From the NCBI GenBank assembly GCA_021464525.1, contig JADRCO010000077.1, positions 1 to 57,652 of the forward strand: a DNA stretch of 57,652 nucleotides, written 5' to 3'. Of the stretch, positions 1 to 12,186 are shown piece by piece (position 1 is the first letter of the stretch; every line of letters starts with the position of its first letter). The position numbers and the translations under genes are program-made. Source of the stretch: Rhizophagus sp. LPA8_4_AMF. Taxonomy: Eukaryota > Glomeromycota > Glomeromycetes > Glomerales > Glomeraceae. The notes beneath the pieces are model-generated. The model was not told the origin of the DNA. It saw nothing but the letters and a program-made list of their open reading frames with translations, and searched no databases.

Positions 1-1010
1 TTTTATTGCTAAAATTAATCTTCCTATTATTAAAAAAAAAATTTTAATTAGAATAATAAATAAAAGTGAAAATGCAAATTATCGCTGATTTCCAACGATT
101 ATTTTGTTTATACATTATACATTTTTTCGCTAAAAAAAGGATTTATTACTTTTTGGTAAATCATTTAAACCTTTTTAGCATATTTGCTAGGTGATTTCAA
201 CGTTATTTTAATCATTGTTACAGGGAAAATTCCCGTAGGTAATATATGCAGTAAAATACAATATTTTATAATAATAATAAAAATTTAAACTTAGGTCACA
301 GGGCCCTTTATTGATTGGTGAAAATGGCAATACGTAAGCCCATTTTTCATCTTAATATAGAATATATGATAATCAAAACCGTATATTCGTCTTTTTATAT
401 TTTTATTTGATTGTGCTGCTTTTCATTATAACGAGTTCACTTTGCATTCGTCTCAAATTTCGGTTGTAAAACCACTAACTGGAAGAACAATAACCTTGGA
501 GGTAGAGTTGTATGATACCATTGACCAAATTAAAGGCAGGATCCAAGGAAGGAATTTCTCCTCATAAACAACGTATTATTTTTGCTGGAAAACAATTAGA
601 AGATGGGCGTACCTTGAGTGATTATAATATCCAGAAAGAGTACACACTTCATCTCGTACGAAGACTACGCGGCGGGATGTTTCAAGAAACTAGTGGCCGC
701 GAAGGATTTGCAACACTCGCGCAAAATATTCTAATACCTAAAGAACGTCCACAAAATGGAATTCATGCGATAAAAGTGAATGGAAAGGAACAAGGTTTAT
801 ATCCATAAGCCATTTTCCCTCATTGATGCAATCGCTTCTTACTATTTAAATGTTCGGAATGTCCTGATTATGACTTTCATAATACAGACCCAAAGGAGTC
901 TCCAAAAGGACCTTCTGTTGCCGCCCCAATACTACCAGATACGAAAGAGAACTTATTAACTCTGTTGCGTGAAGAAGAGCGTCGGAGGTTTTCACTTGAA
1001 ATACAATTTT
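1..1010. repeat. Inverted partial copy of the 3 kb ubiquitin/deiodinase repeat
   Basis: The first bases are the reverse complement of about 8850-8912, and similarity to the minus-strand copy continues to about position 1004 (matching about 7945). This is therefore an inverted arm carrying the 5' flank, the ubiquitin-like part and the beginning of the deiodinase part. The match stops abruptly inside the second exon. The repeat probably continues left of the window. Confidence 0.8.
456..1004 (+). pseudogene. Ubiquitin-like/deiodinase fusion, truncated and frameshifted copy
   Basis: This is a third copy of the gene seen intact at 7099-8551 and 12187-13619. The ubiquitin start codon and first residues are missing. 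A deletion of about 5 nt in the IQDKEG region shifts the frame. The rest of the ubiquitin-like domain reads on ([18 protein letters not shown]), followed by the same linker ([10 protein letters not shown]). The putative first intron has lost about 29 nt including its CTAAC branch site. The second exon is cut off after RRRFSLEIQ, so the whole catalytic domain is absent. Frameshift, no start and truncation make it a pseudogene. Confidence 0.85.
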
Positions 1011-1774
1011 ATTTTATTTTTTTTTTTCTGGTTATCCTAATTACAAATGATGAATTTCCTTTTCATATAATCGTTATGAATGGTAGAATTTATGAGTCCA
1101 AAATGTTTGTGGCCGCAATACGTTTGAAAATCATATCGCTTGTCTTCAGTCAAGTAAAATAGGCAGAGTTGATCATAATTAAATATCCTAAATGTAAGTA
1201 TTCCTAAAAAAATGTCTTGTAAAATCAAACTTAAATTTACATATTAAATAAACCTTTGCATAAATTCTGATCAAATTTGTAAGTTTTAAATTATGTATAG
1301 TGGTAATGGTAAGTATTCAGATATCAATGTCCGGTTATAGTAGCAAAAAATGTAATGATCGGACATTTGTACTCCACCTTACATATAGTATCTTGTAATG
1401 ATAACAATATCTGAATTTAAATTTTACATCTATTTAAGCTCTGGCTTATGGGTACTGATTTTTCTTGCCGCCCAAACTGGTTTTGCCGTTTGGGTGGCCG
1501 CGGTTTCCAAAGTTGCGGACTTTGAACAAAAAGTTTGGACTTCGAAGAATCCTTTATATTGGCCTATCTGACTATGTCAGTTTTTACGTTTGTTTTGTGG
1601 CTTCAAATTTCATACGGTGTATACAGTAAGCTTACAAAGAAGTTTTTGTTTCTTAATTTCAATTCTAAGGTACGTTGTACTTCATATTATGACTAAATAA
1701 ATTCTTATAAAATACATTTAACAATAAATAAATATCTTTTAAAGGTTTCTTCGTGGTGTTTGATTCTTGTTAAT
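1011..1774. other. Intergenic stretch with one hairpin, no supported gene
   Basis: No reading frame here could be supported. The only clear structure is the inverted repeat at 1467-1498. Short open frames exist around 1440-1560 in more GC-rich sequence, but no family is recognisable. Confidence 0.5.
1467..1498. repeat. GC-rich imperfect hairpin
   Basis: GCCGCCCAAAC at 1467-1477 pairs with GTTTGGGTGGC at 1488-1498 (10 of 11 positions) across a 10-nt loop. It is GC-rich against an AT-rich background. Function unknown; no run of T follows immediately that would suggest a terminator. Confidence 0.6.
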
Positions 1775-2084
1775 ATGCCTAAGGGAAGTTTGCCAGAGGT
1801 GGCTCTCTCACAAACTCACTATCGTGGTAAGTTTATTTACCTTAAATAAATTGCTTGGCTAACTTAACTAACAGTATACTTACGTTCCATTAGAGTATTG
1901 GGAGAAACCAATTACTCGGTGGAGCTTAGACAGTTGGGATGATTTTTTTTAAAAAAAATCTAGAAGAAAGACAAAACAAGCTTCGCGTAGTGCTTTGAAT
2001 GTTGAACTACTTATTTTAATCCAAAATTTGAGACCAGATACAAGAGCTTTATCAAAAGCAAACCAACTATTAAATAATAACAAG
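1775..2084 (+). pseudogene. Possible upstream exons interrupted by an in-frame stop
   Basis: An ATG at 1775 opens MPKGSLPEVALSQTHYR. A clean intron (1827-1893) joins in phase to EYWEKPITRWSLDSWDDFF, which ends at TAA (1950-1952) formed at the junction of a T run and an A run. The same frame then stays open to a GT at 2085. A 522-nt intron (2085-2606) would join it in phase to the ATG of the gene at 2616. So these may be 5' exons of that gene carrying one nonsense change or a sequencing error in the homopolymer, or an unrelated relic. No domain recognised. Confidence 0.35.
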
Positions 2085-2130
2085 GTCAGTTTTTCAGTTG
2101 TTCTCTTGGGTATAGGGATAAGTGAAATTT

Positions 2131-2510
2131 CACATAATAATTGTGCTACGCCACCATACTGCGGTATGGAGGAAGAAGAGTGCTCAGGCTAATGTACACC
2201 ATTACACGCACATAGTACTTGTGCTATCTCCTGCACTGCTGGTGTGGGGGAGATTAATGTGTCTTGGTCTTTACATCCCTGTGTGCTGTACATTTTTTTT
2301 TTGTGGATAGGAAGCGGAATGTTCACATAATAATTGTGCTACGCCACTATACTGCGGTATGGAGGAAGAAGAGTGCTCAGGCTAATGTACACCATTACAC
2401 GCACATAGTAATTGTGCTATTTTCTGCACTGCTGGTGTGGGAGAGATTAATGTGTCTTGGTCTTTACATCCCTGCGTGCTGTACATTTATTTGTGGACAG
2501 GAAACATCCT
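2131..2510. repeat. Two-copy 193-bp tandem repeat
   Basis: A block starting CACATAATAATTGTGCTACG at 2131 recurs at 2324 with about 95% identity, giving a period of 193 bp. It contains GGTATGGAGGAAGAAGAG and GTGTCTTGGTCTTTACATCC in both copies. Both copies have open frames on the plus strand with the same peptide, but those are a consequence of the duplication. The block lies where a large intron of the 1775-4319 region would be. Confidence 0.85.
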
Positions 2511-2615
2511 ACTGGCTCAGTATTGTTTGAGGTTTATTGGATCCGGAAAAGGACCAATTATATATCTTACTAATCTAATTCTTTCCATGTTTATTATGAA
2601 TACTAGAAAAGAAAT

Positions 2616-4319
2616 ATGAATATACAAACTGTTGATCCGTCACCATCGCTACACACTGTTGATCCATCATCATCTGACAGAAATGCATCAAGTTCACTCA
2701 ATGCCGATTCATCACAACAATCGATTAATAATTTTTTAAAAGAATATTTAAATGGAAGTTATTTAAATAATGTAGAAGAATCAGATCTATATGAACCGTG
2801 TATTATGGAGGATAGTAACGGGCATATTTTAACAGATAATGAATGGAAAAAAATACGGGAAATAATTAATGACTATAGATCAAAGATACCACAAAATCGG
2901 CGCACTTTTAAGTAAGTGTATTTTTGTTTTTATTACTTCTTCAATAAGAATTTGGATTAACAGTCTTTTAGTCCTCTTTTTTATTTTATTGTTGACCACT
3001 CAGGTCAACATGGGCCAACTTCTGAACTACTCAAAGATTATTTGTCATCAATGCAAAAATCATTGCCCAACATTACTTTCAACCTACAAAACCTTTCGCT
3101 CGAACAAGATAAATTTTTTGAGGATCTTTTTGCGGTAATTATTGCGTTAATGTTTTTAAATATTTACTTCCAAACATTTAATAACTTATTAATATAGGTG
3201 GAAGACCTTCAAGATGTGCGTGCATCAACCAAAGAACAACGAAAAATCAAAAAACTAATTGATATGATGTGAGTTTACATAACCTTTGATCGTATTAACA
3301 AACTAGCATTAATCATGTGAGTTCGACTTCTATATTTTTTTAGTAATGATTCGGTTGATTGCCCAGACAAGGAAGATCTTTCAGAATATGAACATATGAT
3401 GAGAAATATTGTTCCATTCATAGATGCAACAATTAATAAAATTCCAGAATATCGAGTTCGTTAGTAAGTTGAATTGAAGTAGATATTTTAATGTTCTGTT
3501 AATAATTACTTATCAAACCACTAATCCTATATATTTAATTCCTCAAAAAATCATTAGTTTTGAAAGTACACTACACGCAACGTCTATACGCCGTAATATG
3601 GGTGGTGATCCTACAGAACGCGCAAGAATAGGATATAAAGTGGATGTTTTAATTAAATTGCCTGGCCTCCATTGGAGTCCAGACATCGGATGTGGAGAGA
3701 TATCTGGTGGCCTTCCTAGGTGTACCCGCGCAAAAGAATGGATGGATACTCTTAAACTTGGGTTAGAATTACGTGATGTATGGATTCTTGCCAATAATCA
3801 GTTATGCGGTGTTAATACAAGTAATTTAGTAATATGGGGTTTTACAGTAGTGGGTGAGTAATCAATTTTCTTCTAATTATACTATTAATTCTTTAACTTA
3901 TGAATCAATAATTAGCTAATTGGATTAATGAATTTTCAGCTCGTTCAATTAGAATCTATGCGTTAGCAATTGCAGGTGGATTAATTCATTTAATTTTAGC
4001 ATATGAGGCGCCTATTCCATCAGCTAGATGGAATAGGTGCAACGCAAAAATTGCTTATTGTACAATGTTAGGATTTTTAAAAAAATTAAATGATACCAAA
4101 TTGATGCTTGCTAACCTAAATAATGAAAGGACAAGGATGTTGTGCTGTGGAGTTAAGCGAAAAGAAAATCTTGTTTCATTTTCTTCCCCACCAGTCGTGT
4201 CAACACCACAATCTTCAAAAAAAGAAAAAGGTGAAATTTCAATGAAATTTTTTATTATAACAATGTCATACATTTTATTTACATCCTTACTTTATATATT
4301 CTGTAACACATGTAATTAA
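2616..4319 (+). CDS. Lineage-specific fungal protein, possible PD-(D/E)XK-like fold
   Basis: Six exons splice into one frame of 441 residues: 2616-2911, 2972-3134, 3198-3268, 3344-3463, 3558-3853, 3940-4319. All introns are GT...AG and phases agree. The first ~70 residues are Ser/Asp-rich and low complexity. The middle holds a charged helical region, then a core with ARIGYKVDVLI followed by CGEISGG and, later, a basic helix (LKLGLELRD) and a beta-rich stretch around IWGFTVVG. This D...ExS...K layout resembles a family of unknown function common in Mucoromycota that I suspect is nuclease-like, but the usual Lys of the ExK motif is not seen. The last ~25 residues are hydrophobic (FFIITMSYILF), so it may be tail-anchored. 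Start chosen as the first ATG; upstream exons from 1775 are possible. No function assigned. Confidence 0.6.
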
Positions 4320-4449
4320 ATTCTTAATAATCAAAGATAGATAGTCTTTAAGCGAAACTTTTATTTCTCAAAATTTAATATTAATATTAATATTATTGCT
4401 ACATCAAAAATTTAATCAATATCAAATATCATTTTTAATTTTTCTGTAA

Positions 4450-5690
4450 CATCAATAAATGAGTCTATCGAAATACTCCCTTATTACGTGAAAATTATTA
4501 AGGAAGAAATTTAACACATCTCTAGCACAAACAAAATGATCTTCCAGTCATTCAGGCACGAAAAAAAACTGAACCATGAAAAAAGCTAACAATTTGCACT
4601 GCTTCTTTAGATGTCCTTTGATATAATTCTGATTCCTTAATTATCTCTTCAAATATTAAGTTCATTTGATGAGCCATGTATGGCAAAAAGATTTTGGGTG
4701 GATATTTTCTTCGTAATTGATGTCTAATATAAAAATTTCAATATTAGTGTGTAAATGCATAAATAAATAAATAAATGATAAATGAAGGATAATATACTGG
4801 GCAGCAGCATATTTACCTGCTGAGTCAGAAATAAAAGCTTTGATATTATATGTTTTTCATCAGCATCATACTTTAGTTTTTCAATATGTCCAATAACATT
4901 TCTGTTTTTGATCTCTCCGCGCATATCATATGCACTCCAAACTAACGGTTATAGTTATTAATACTATTCCCCATAAATGTTCTTGTTTAACATTCGCCCA
5001 ACCGTCAAACGTAGCAGTTACACCGTCTTGATCATTTTTAGCAATTCTAATTATATTTTCTTGTAACGCTTCAGAACTATTTTTTAATACATTCCCAGAT
5101 ATAGCTTTTTGTTTTGGTAGCTTAATTCCAGGTGCAATAAACTGAAAAACAGCAATAGTTTCTTTATTTTCAACAAATGTAAATGGTAAACTATTTGAAA
5201 CAATTAAGTGAAGTAATAGTTGTTCAAATAGAGACTGATCATTTTGTGACATTGGTCGGCAAAAAAAATTTGTTATGGATGATTGATCTGATGAAAGAGA
5301 AGAAACATGAGTTACAGTTGAGGAGGTTAAAAGTTTTTGTCGTTTAAATCCATTAATTTCTTCATTATCATCACCCCAATTATCTACAATGCAAAAATCA
5401 TTAATAATTATAATAAAAAAAATCAATTAAATAATCATAAATTTATATACCATTATTCAGTTCTTTACGCTTTTTTTTTTTATTATTTTCTGGTACTGGT
5501 AAAGCTAGAATTCTTTGTACCTCTTCTTCAGTATTATATTCCCGAAAATTTGAACATCTTGCCAGGTGATTATGGCATAAGTGCGCATGGTTTGCGGTAT
5601 AACATTCAGGCTTAACTTTAGCTGCTTCTAAGCTACCGTATTTAGCTATACACCAATTGCACACCGCTAAAGCATTTGTTTAGGATTTTT
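4450..5690 (-). pseudogene. hAT-family transposase relic
   Basis: Read on the minus strand, the segment begins with a BED-like zinc finger (CNWC ... CHNHLARC, about 5660-5540). An intron (5384-5450) splices in phase to NSSEALQENIIRIA and DGVTATFDGWANVKQEH, the usual N-terminal half of hAT transposases. The frame is then lost near 4945 and again near 4860, where SAYDMRGE, FISDSAGKYAAAQ and further on LRRKYPPKIFLPYMAHQ lie in different frames. Stops follow (about 4560-4500), and no catalytic C-terminal or dimerisation part is visible. It is a decayed cut-and-paste DNA transposon. Terminal inverted repeats were not found. Confidence 0.75.
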
Positions 5691-5927
5691 TACTAAAGTA
5701 AAAAATGATCAGAAATTATGTGGCTGTTTTGTGGACATTTTTTATCTTTTTATGAAAATGTAATAGGCTACTTGTTTATAGATTTTATTGATATATTAAT
5801 CTACAGTTTAAATTTAAATGGAATAATTTATCGTGATAACAGTTAATGAGTGATTATCCCCTCGAGATTATCATATAAAGGTCATATGACCTATGACCGT
5901 TTGAAAATTTTTATATGACCTAGTTAT

Positions 5928-8900
5928 TGGTATAAATCGTATCCTGATGAAATAATTGGTAATTAATTTTTTTGTCATAGTAGTTGACATACATAACTCT
6001 TAATTACATTTACTGATAGATAATTGTTTTCTCGCGTAAAATCTTAATTAAAGGAAAATTTTTTTTAACAATTGGTTCGTCAAATTTCCTGATAGGATTA
6101 ATTAATAAAAAGAAAAAACATTTACTAATTTGACTAACTTACGAATTCAATAACTTTTCTACCAAAACTTCAAATAGGAGTTTCTTACTTTCTTTAGTTT
6201 AGTTTTCGTATATAAAAAATATCTTTTCTTGAAGTTAAAAATAAAATACGAATATTCAATATATGAATATGATGAACAAAACAAAAAAATCCGCGCCACG
6301 TGATTCACATTAATTACTTTTTAAAATTCATCTATCTTTTGGATCCATTGCTTATTATATGTGACATAAAATAAATAAATAAATAAAGATCCATTGCTTA
6401 TTAAACTATTAATCAACTTCGACTTATAAAGATTGCGATGATGAACATTTGACTACACTTTAAAAATCCCCCAATTCGATTTATGAATGAAAAAGGAATT
6501 CTTATTTCAATATGTAATTTTATTTAGATTTTGAGCCTAAGGGTCATGGACAACTTGAATTTTTGATGGTAGATCCAATTTATACAATTTTTCTTTATGT
6601 CAAATTCTGTTAATGAAAGGCAAATTGTCATTTCATCGTATAATAATTCAATTTATTTCGTTAAATAAATGAATTGAGCAAGGTTGTTGATTTCTGTTCA
6701 GTTCAACGATCATCTGAGTAGTAATTTTACTTGTGTTTTATTTTAAAAGGGTAAACTTTTTTTAGGTATTTATTGTGAGGCTCAAGTGAAACGTATAAAT
6801 TTTCTTTATTTGAATAATAATTATTGCAAAATATTATTTTTTTTGAATAAGCTATCTTAATATGTCATTAGTTATTTATTTAATTCTATTATTACATATT
6901 TATATAATATTAACATATAATTTAAACTAACGAAATTCTTTAGTAAAAAATTATTTGTTAATTTTTTCAAATTAGATACTTTATATAGTTAGATTACAGT
7001 ATATAATACAAAAATACATAAAATACAAAAACAAGTCAAAAAAACTGCGTATAAATATGAATATAGATTACAACTTAGAAAACTTAAAAGGAAAGATATT
7101 ATTCCTTTTTGTCGCATAAAAGATCATTTAAACATTCAACGAGATCTGTTGTATCGTAATGTGCTTCTTTCGGCATTCCAACAAGTTTTAAAATACCATC
7201 CACAACGACAAAAAAGCGGAATGGCCATGGTGAATACAATTTTAAAAAAGTATCATCCATTGTATCTGCTAGTACGGGAATTTCTAATTGGGTTTTTTTA
7301 ACCATTTCACGAGCAGCAGCTAAACGATCAGACAATGTGCGATGCTCCTTAACTTCTACAATGTTACCAATAGGCCAAACATCAGAGGCGTGTGCTTCCC
7401 GGATTTGAATCATGTAAAAATCTACTTGTGTTTTATATCGAACGTATATATCATTGAGTACATGAGATATGTATCGGTATAAAGGACAAGTATATGATCC
7501 ACCAAGAAGAACAAGAGGTCGTCCTGATTTACAAAGTGAACGTAAAGGGACTAAATTTGGTGATGTAGTGTTACTGTTATCAATTATTGCTGTAAAAATT
7601 GAAGGTTCTAGAGGAACCAATGGGCAATCAGGTGCCGGCATTCCTTCAGTGAGATTTCCAATGTTAGCAATATTGTTGCGAACATACACTTGTGTTGAAC
7701 GGAATTCAGGATCATCTGGATGATGAGAAAAAGGACATAAGATTAAATATTGTAAAAAAAAGTTGAGGAAGAAAGATGGAAATGCGGTTTACCCGGATAA
7801 AGCTGTGGTGCACGCCGCAATAATTGAACTGCCTCATCTGAATATCCAAACTCTCGAACCAACTCATGCTGCATCTGATCAGTGACATCCATCCAATCTT
7901 TGCCACACGTAGGATCACTCCCAACTTCAAAATACTTTTTTTGTATTTCAGGTGAAAACCTCCGACGCTCTTCTTCACGTAACAGAGCTAATAATTTCTC
8001 TTTCGTATCTGGTAGTATTGGGGAGGCAACAGGATGTCCTTTCGGAGACTCCTTTGGGTCTGTATTATGAAGCAAGTTAGACATTGTAATACAATCAAAG
8101 CACAAGTCAAAATCAGGACATTCCGAACTTTTAAATAGTAAAAAGCGATTACATCAGTAAGGGAAAATAGCTTATTAAAATAAGATGAATATCAACCTTG
8201 CCTCTTTCCATTCACTTTTACCGTATGAATTCCATTTTGTAACCGTTCTTTAGATGGTAGCACATTTTGCGTAAGTGTTGGCAATGCATCAAATCCTTCG
8301 CGGCCACTGGTTACTTGAAACATCCCGCCACGTAGTCTCAACACAAGATGAATTGTGCTCTCTTTCTGGATATTATAATCACTCAAGGTACGCCCATCTT
8401 CTAATTGTTTTCCAGCAAAAATATAACGTTGTTGATCAGTAGGAATTCCTTCCTTGTCTAGGACCTTGCATTTAACTTGTCCAATGGTGTCCTTCGACTC
8501 TACCTCCAAAGTTATTACTTTTTTATATAGTGTTATTACAAATAACTGCATTGCCGAAATTTGAGAGTGAACTCGTTATAATGAAAAGCAATGAAAATAT
8601 AAAAAGACGAATATACGGATTTGATTATCATATATCTATATTAAGACTTACGTATTGCCATTTTCACCAATCAATAAAGGACCCTGTGACCGATATTTTT
8701 CTAAGTTTAATTTTTATTATTATAAAGTATTTTACTGCATATATTACCCTACGGGAATTTCCTGTAATATAACGTTGAAATCACTAGCCAAAAAGTAATA
8801 AATTCCTTTTTTTTAGCGAAAAATGTATAATGTATAAACAAAATAATCTATTTATTATTCTAATTAAAATTTTTTTTTTAATAATAGGAAGATTAATTTT

Positions 8901-9110
8901 AGCAATAAAACATAATAAAAGAATGCGGAAAAGTATAGCAGCGGAAACGGGAGTTCGCAATGCCAAACAATGCTGTGAAAGATGTTTCGGCTACGGATAC
9001 ATAATAATTATTCGGATCATTTTTTCAGCTGTGGATGATCTCATTTCACTAGGAAAAAGCCTTTATCTTCAGATATCATCAAAGTGAAACTGATATTGGA
9101 TGACCAAAAT
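5928..9110. repeat. Direct-repeat unit 1 (about 3 kb)
   Basis: Similarity to unit 2 (10766 onward) begins at the TGGTATAAATCG shared near 5928 and 10766. It runs through the 3' flank, the fusion gene and its 5' flank, to about 9110. Non-coding parts differ by many small indels (5930-7080 is about 300 bp shorter than its partner). From about 7082 to 8121 I see no difference from unit 2. Apart from the gene at 7099-8551 the unit holds AT-rich sequence with no other supported gene. Confidence 0.8.
7099..8551 (-). CDS. Ubiquitin-like domain fused to a Cys-type iodothyronine deiodinase-like protein (copy B)
   Basis: Exons on the minus strand: 8551-8197, 8059-7793, 7715-7099, giving 412 residues in one frame. 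Residues 1-76 are a diverged ubiquitin ([22 protein letters not shown], ending LRLRGG) that keeps the Lys48 and Lys63 positions but has Ile at position 6. A linker of about 40 residues follows, then a helical region ([17 protein letters not shown]) and a thioredoxin-fold domain of the T4-deiodinase family. Its active-site strand reads GGSYTCPLY, with Cys284 (codon TGT) at the position of selenocysteine in animal enzymes; [10 protein letters not shown] is the second hallmark. Cleavage after the di-glycine could release a free ubiquitin-like moiety, as in ubiquitin-ribosomal fusions. The first intron is inferred from phase and its CTAAC branch site and contains a zinc-finger remnant. Substrate unknown; thyroid hormone is unlikely in a fungus. 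Confidence 0.75.
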
Positions 9111-10765
9111 TGCATGAAAAATTCAAGATTAAAGAAACAAAAAATAATTATCTGTTGAAGAGATTAGTTTATTAAAAGTAAACCAAAATTTTCATAAAAA
9201 GGACTTGCCACTATGTTAAAAAACTCATAGGTTGACATTACAGAAGGTCGAGTCCCCAATAACAAGAGAAACCTAGTTATTGTGATAAATTATCGCTGTT
9301 TTAATATTTTTAATCACGATAGAATCTTATTTAATTTATCCCAAATTTTTGTGATATTTTTACTGTTTATGTTACATCACTGTTTTCAATAACACAGAAT
9401 ATTGAATAAAAATAGAAAATTATGTAGTGTATTAGCTACTGTATAATAAATTTTTATTATTATTACGCGTTGCTTATTTACACTAATACTACAACAAAGC
9501 ACTACTACTACCATCACCAATACCAATAAAACTTGAGAAATATTTGTATGACATGAGAATTCATCATTATACAGTAATTCTTATGACTTTAAGTATTTTA
9601 CTAAAATTGCTTCTGGAGGATTTTTTTTCGGTTCATATTGCATATTGGAAGAATACAACAAAGTTTGCGATTAAGCATTTTAACGAAATTTCTAAGGAAA
9701 AATGAAATGTGTTCCTATATAAGTTATAATTCGTTTCTTTTCTAGAGAGGCTAGCTTCTTTATGGAGCTACGAAATTAAAAGGAAAATAATGATTATACA
9801 TTTTTAATACGTGATACTTTTATTTTATGTTTCGTTTACACATTTTTATTTTAAACGAAAAAAATTATTCACTTGTTCTAGATTAGCGGAACATTATAAA
9901 AATATCTAAGGGACAATGCTACAACTTAAATGGGAAATCCAATTAAAGAAATTGCAATGGCCATTTTGTGGAATATTATTATATACGGAGATTTTGTAAG
10001 AATTATTTATATTGTTATGCTTTATGTACATTCAGGCTTCAGATATTAAATGTAACTATCACATTCTTTTAGCATCTAAAAATATATCAATTCATCAAAA
10101 TACAATAAGATTTATGGATTTTGGGCATGCTATATACATGGATCCAAAAAATTCGACACATACAGCCTAAAAGTAGTATTTGGGAATTAACTAGTTGTTT
10201 ATCGTCCTTCAATATTGAAAATAATCTTGAATTACCCTGATTACGCTTGAAGTTCTTGATGGTAAAAGAGAGTCCCATTTCAAATACAAATAGTAAATTC
10301 ATTACACTTTATAAAAAAGTAAGTATAAAATTTATATTATAATGATGTCTTTATTACGATTTAATCTTTAATTGTTTAAATAAAATGTTGGCTACACGAA
10401 TCAGTCGAATCACAAAAAAAGATATTCTACAGAACTTAAAAATATTGACCTTATTGATTCTAAAAACTATAATAAATTAAATAGTTCAGAAAGTAAAACA
10501 GCAGAGAAATTAGAAAAATGAAGATTTCAACTTGTCAAGACACAAAGATTCTGGCTGGCAAAATTACGAAAATTGGGTCATAAATCGCAATAAGTAATTT
10601 ATATAGCAATACTCTAGACAAAAAATCCGTACAGAAAATACAGAATGAATATGACGCATATGTCATTATTGCTCTTAAATACTGTCGTCAACATGCTAAA
10701 AAATATCCTAGTTTGTCGCGGCAAAGTAGATGTTTGCACTGCGCCATAGAATCTCACCTAATGTG
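9111..10765. other. Intergenic spacer between repeat units, no supported gene
   Basis: AT-rich sequence with stops in all frames. A 71-codon minus-strand frame at 10087-10302 has no recognisable feature. At about 10380-10760 weak plus-strand coding-like stretches (for example NEYDAYVIIALKYCRQ near 10650) are interrupted by stops and may be an unidentifiable relic. Confidence 0.5.
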
Positions 10766-12186
10766 TGGTATAAATCGAAATAATTGGTAATTGATTTCAT
10801 ACATAACTCTTAATTACATTTACTGATAGATGATTGTTTTCTCGCGTATAATCTTAATTAAAGGAAAATTTTTTTAACAAAATCGTTTGAAAAAAATCCA
10901 AAAAATCCAATAATTGGTTCGTCAAATTTCCTAATAGGATTAATTAATAAAAAGAAAAAAATCATTTACTAATTTGACTAACTTACGAATTCAATAACTT
11001 TTCCACCAAAACTTCAAATAGGAGTTTCTTTAGTTTAGTTTCCGTATGTAAAAAATATCCTTTCTTGAAGTTAAAAATAAAATACGAATATTCAATATGA
11101 TGAACACATCTACAAACAAAAAATCCGCGCCACGTGATTCACATTAATTACTTTTTAAATTTATTTTCTTTTAGAATACTTATTTTTCATGTATTTAGTT
11201 ATCGGATCCATTGCTTATTAATCAACTTCGACTTATAAAGATTGTGAGAATTTGACTACACTTTAAAAATCCCCCATGAATGAAAAAGTTGCTATTGCGG
11301 AACGTTCTCAATGTTGAAGAAGGGTATTATGATCTTTTATAATGAAAATATGTACAGTATATACGTAAATTTATTTAATTCAGTATATACTCAATTTTGG
11401 GCACTCTAACTCTTCCTTTAAAAAGTTGATGCTGCAAAGAATTCAAAAATTACCATTCCAAATTATTCTGAATAGATGATATTAAATCTTTAATCGATTA
11501 ATAGCTTTTTTATTGAATTTCGTAAAGGAATTTCTTATTTTAATATGTAATTTTATTTAGATTTTGAGAGCCAAGGTCCTAAGGTACCAGTTATAATGAT
11601 TTGAATATGCTATTACTCCTTTCATCGAAGTAGGCCATGGACAACTTGAATTTTTGATGGTAGATCCAATTTATACAATTTTTCTTTGTCAAATTCTGTT
11701 AATGAAAGGCAAATTGTCATTTCATCATATAATAATTCAATTTATTTCGTTAAATAAATGAATTGGGCAAGGTTGTTGATTTCTGTTCAGTTCAACGATC
11801 ATCTGAGTAGTAATTTTACTTGTGTTTTATTTTAAAAGGGTTAACTTTTTTTAGGTATTTATTGTGAGACTCAAGTGAAACGTATAAATTTTCTTTATTT
11901 AAATAATAATTATTGCAAAATATTATTTTTTTTGAATAAAGCTATCTCAATATGTCATTAGTTATTTATTTAATTCTATTATTACAGTATTACATATTTA
12001 TATAATATTAACATATAATTTAAACTAACTAAATTCTTTAGTAAAAAATTATTTATTAATTTTTTCAAATTAGATACTTTATATAGTTAGATTACACTAT
12101 ATAATACAAAAATATATAAAATACAAAAACAAGTCAAAAAAACTGCGTATAAAGATTACAACTTAGAAAACTTAAAAGGAAAGATA

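Noticed and set aside
2122-2530. Two plus-strand frames with nearly the same peptide, suggesting a small protein family
   Set aside because: They are the two units of the 193-bp tandem repeat; the frames overlap, have no family features and lie in a probable intron.
7470-7500. Possible selenocysteine (TGA) in the deiodinase active site
   Set aside because: The codon is TGT, a plain cysteine, in both copies.
7469-8070. Plus-strand frames of 84 and 62 codons repeated exactly in both gene copies
   Set aside because: They are antisense shadows of the deiodinase exons and identical only because the underlying DNA is identical.
9240-9262. GGTCGAGTCCCC resembles the T-arm of a tRNA
   Set aside because: One base short of the consensus loop, and no matching acceptor, D or anticodon arm could be placed upstream.
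10087-10302. 71-codon minus-strand frame between the repeat units
   Set aside because: No homology-like motif, no codon pattern and no neighbouring exon that could be spliced to it.
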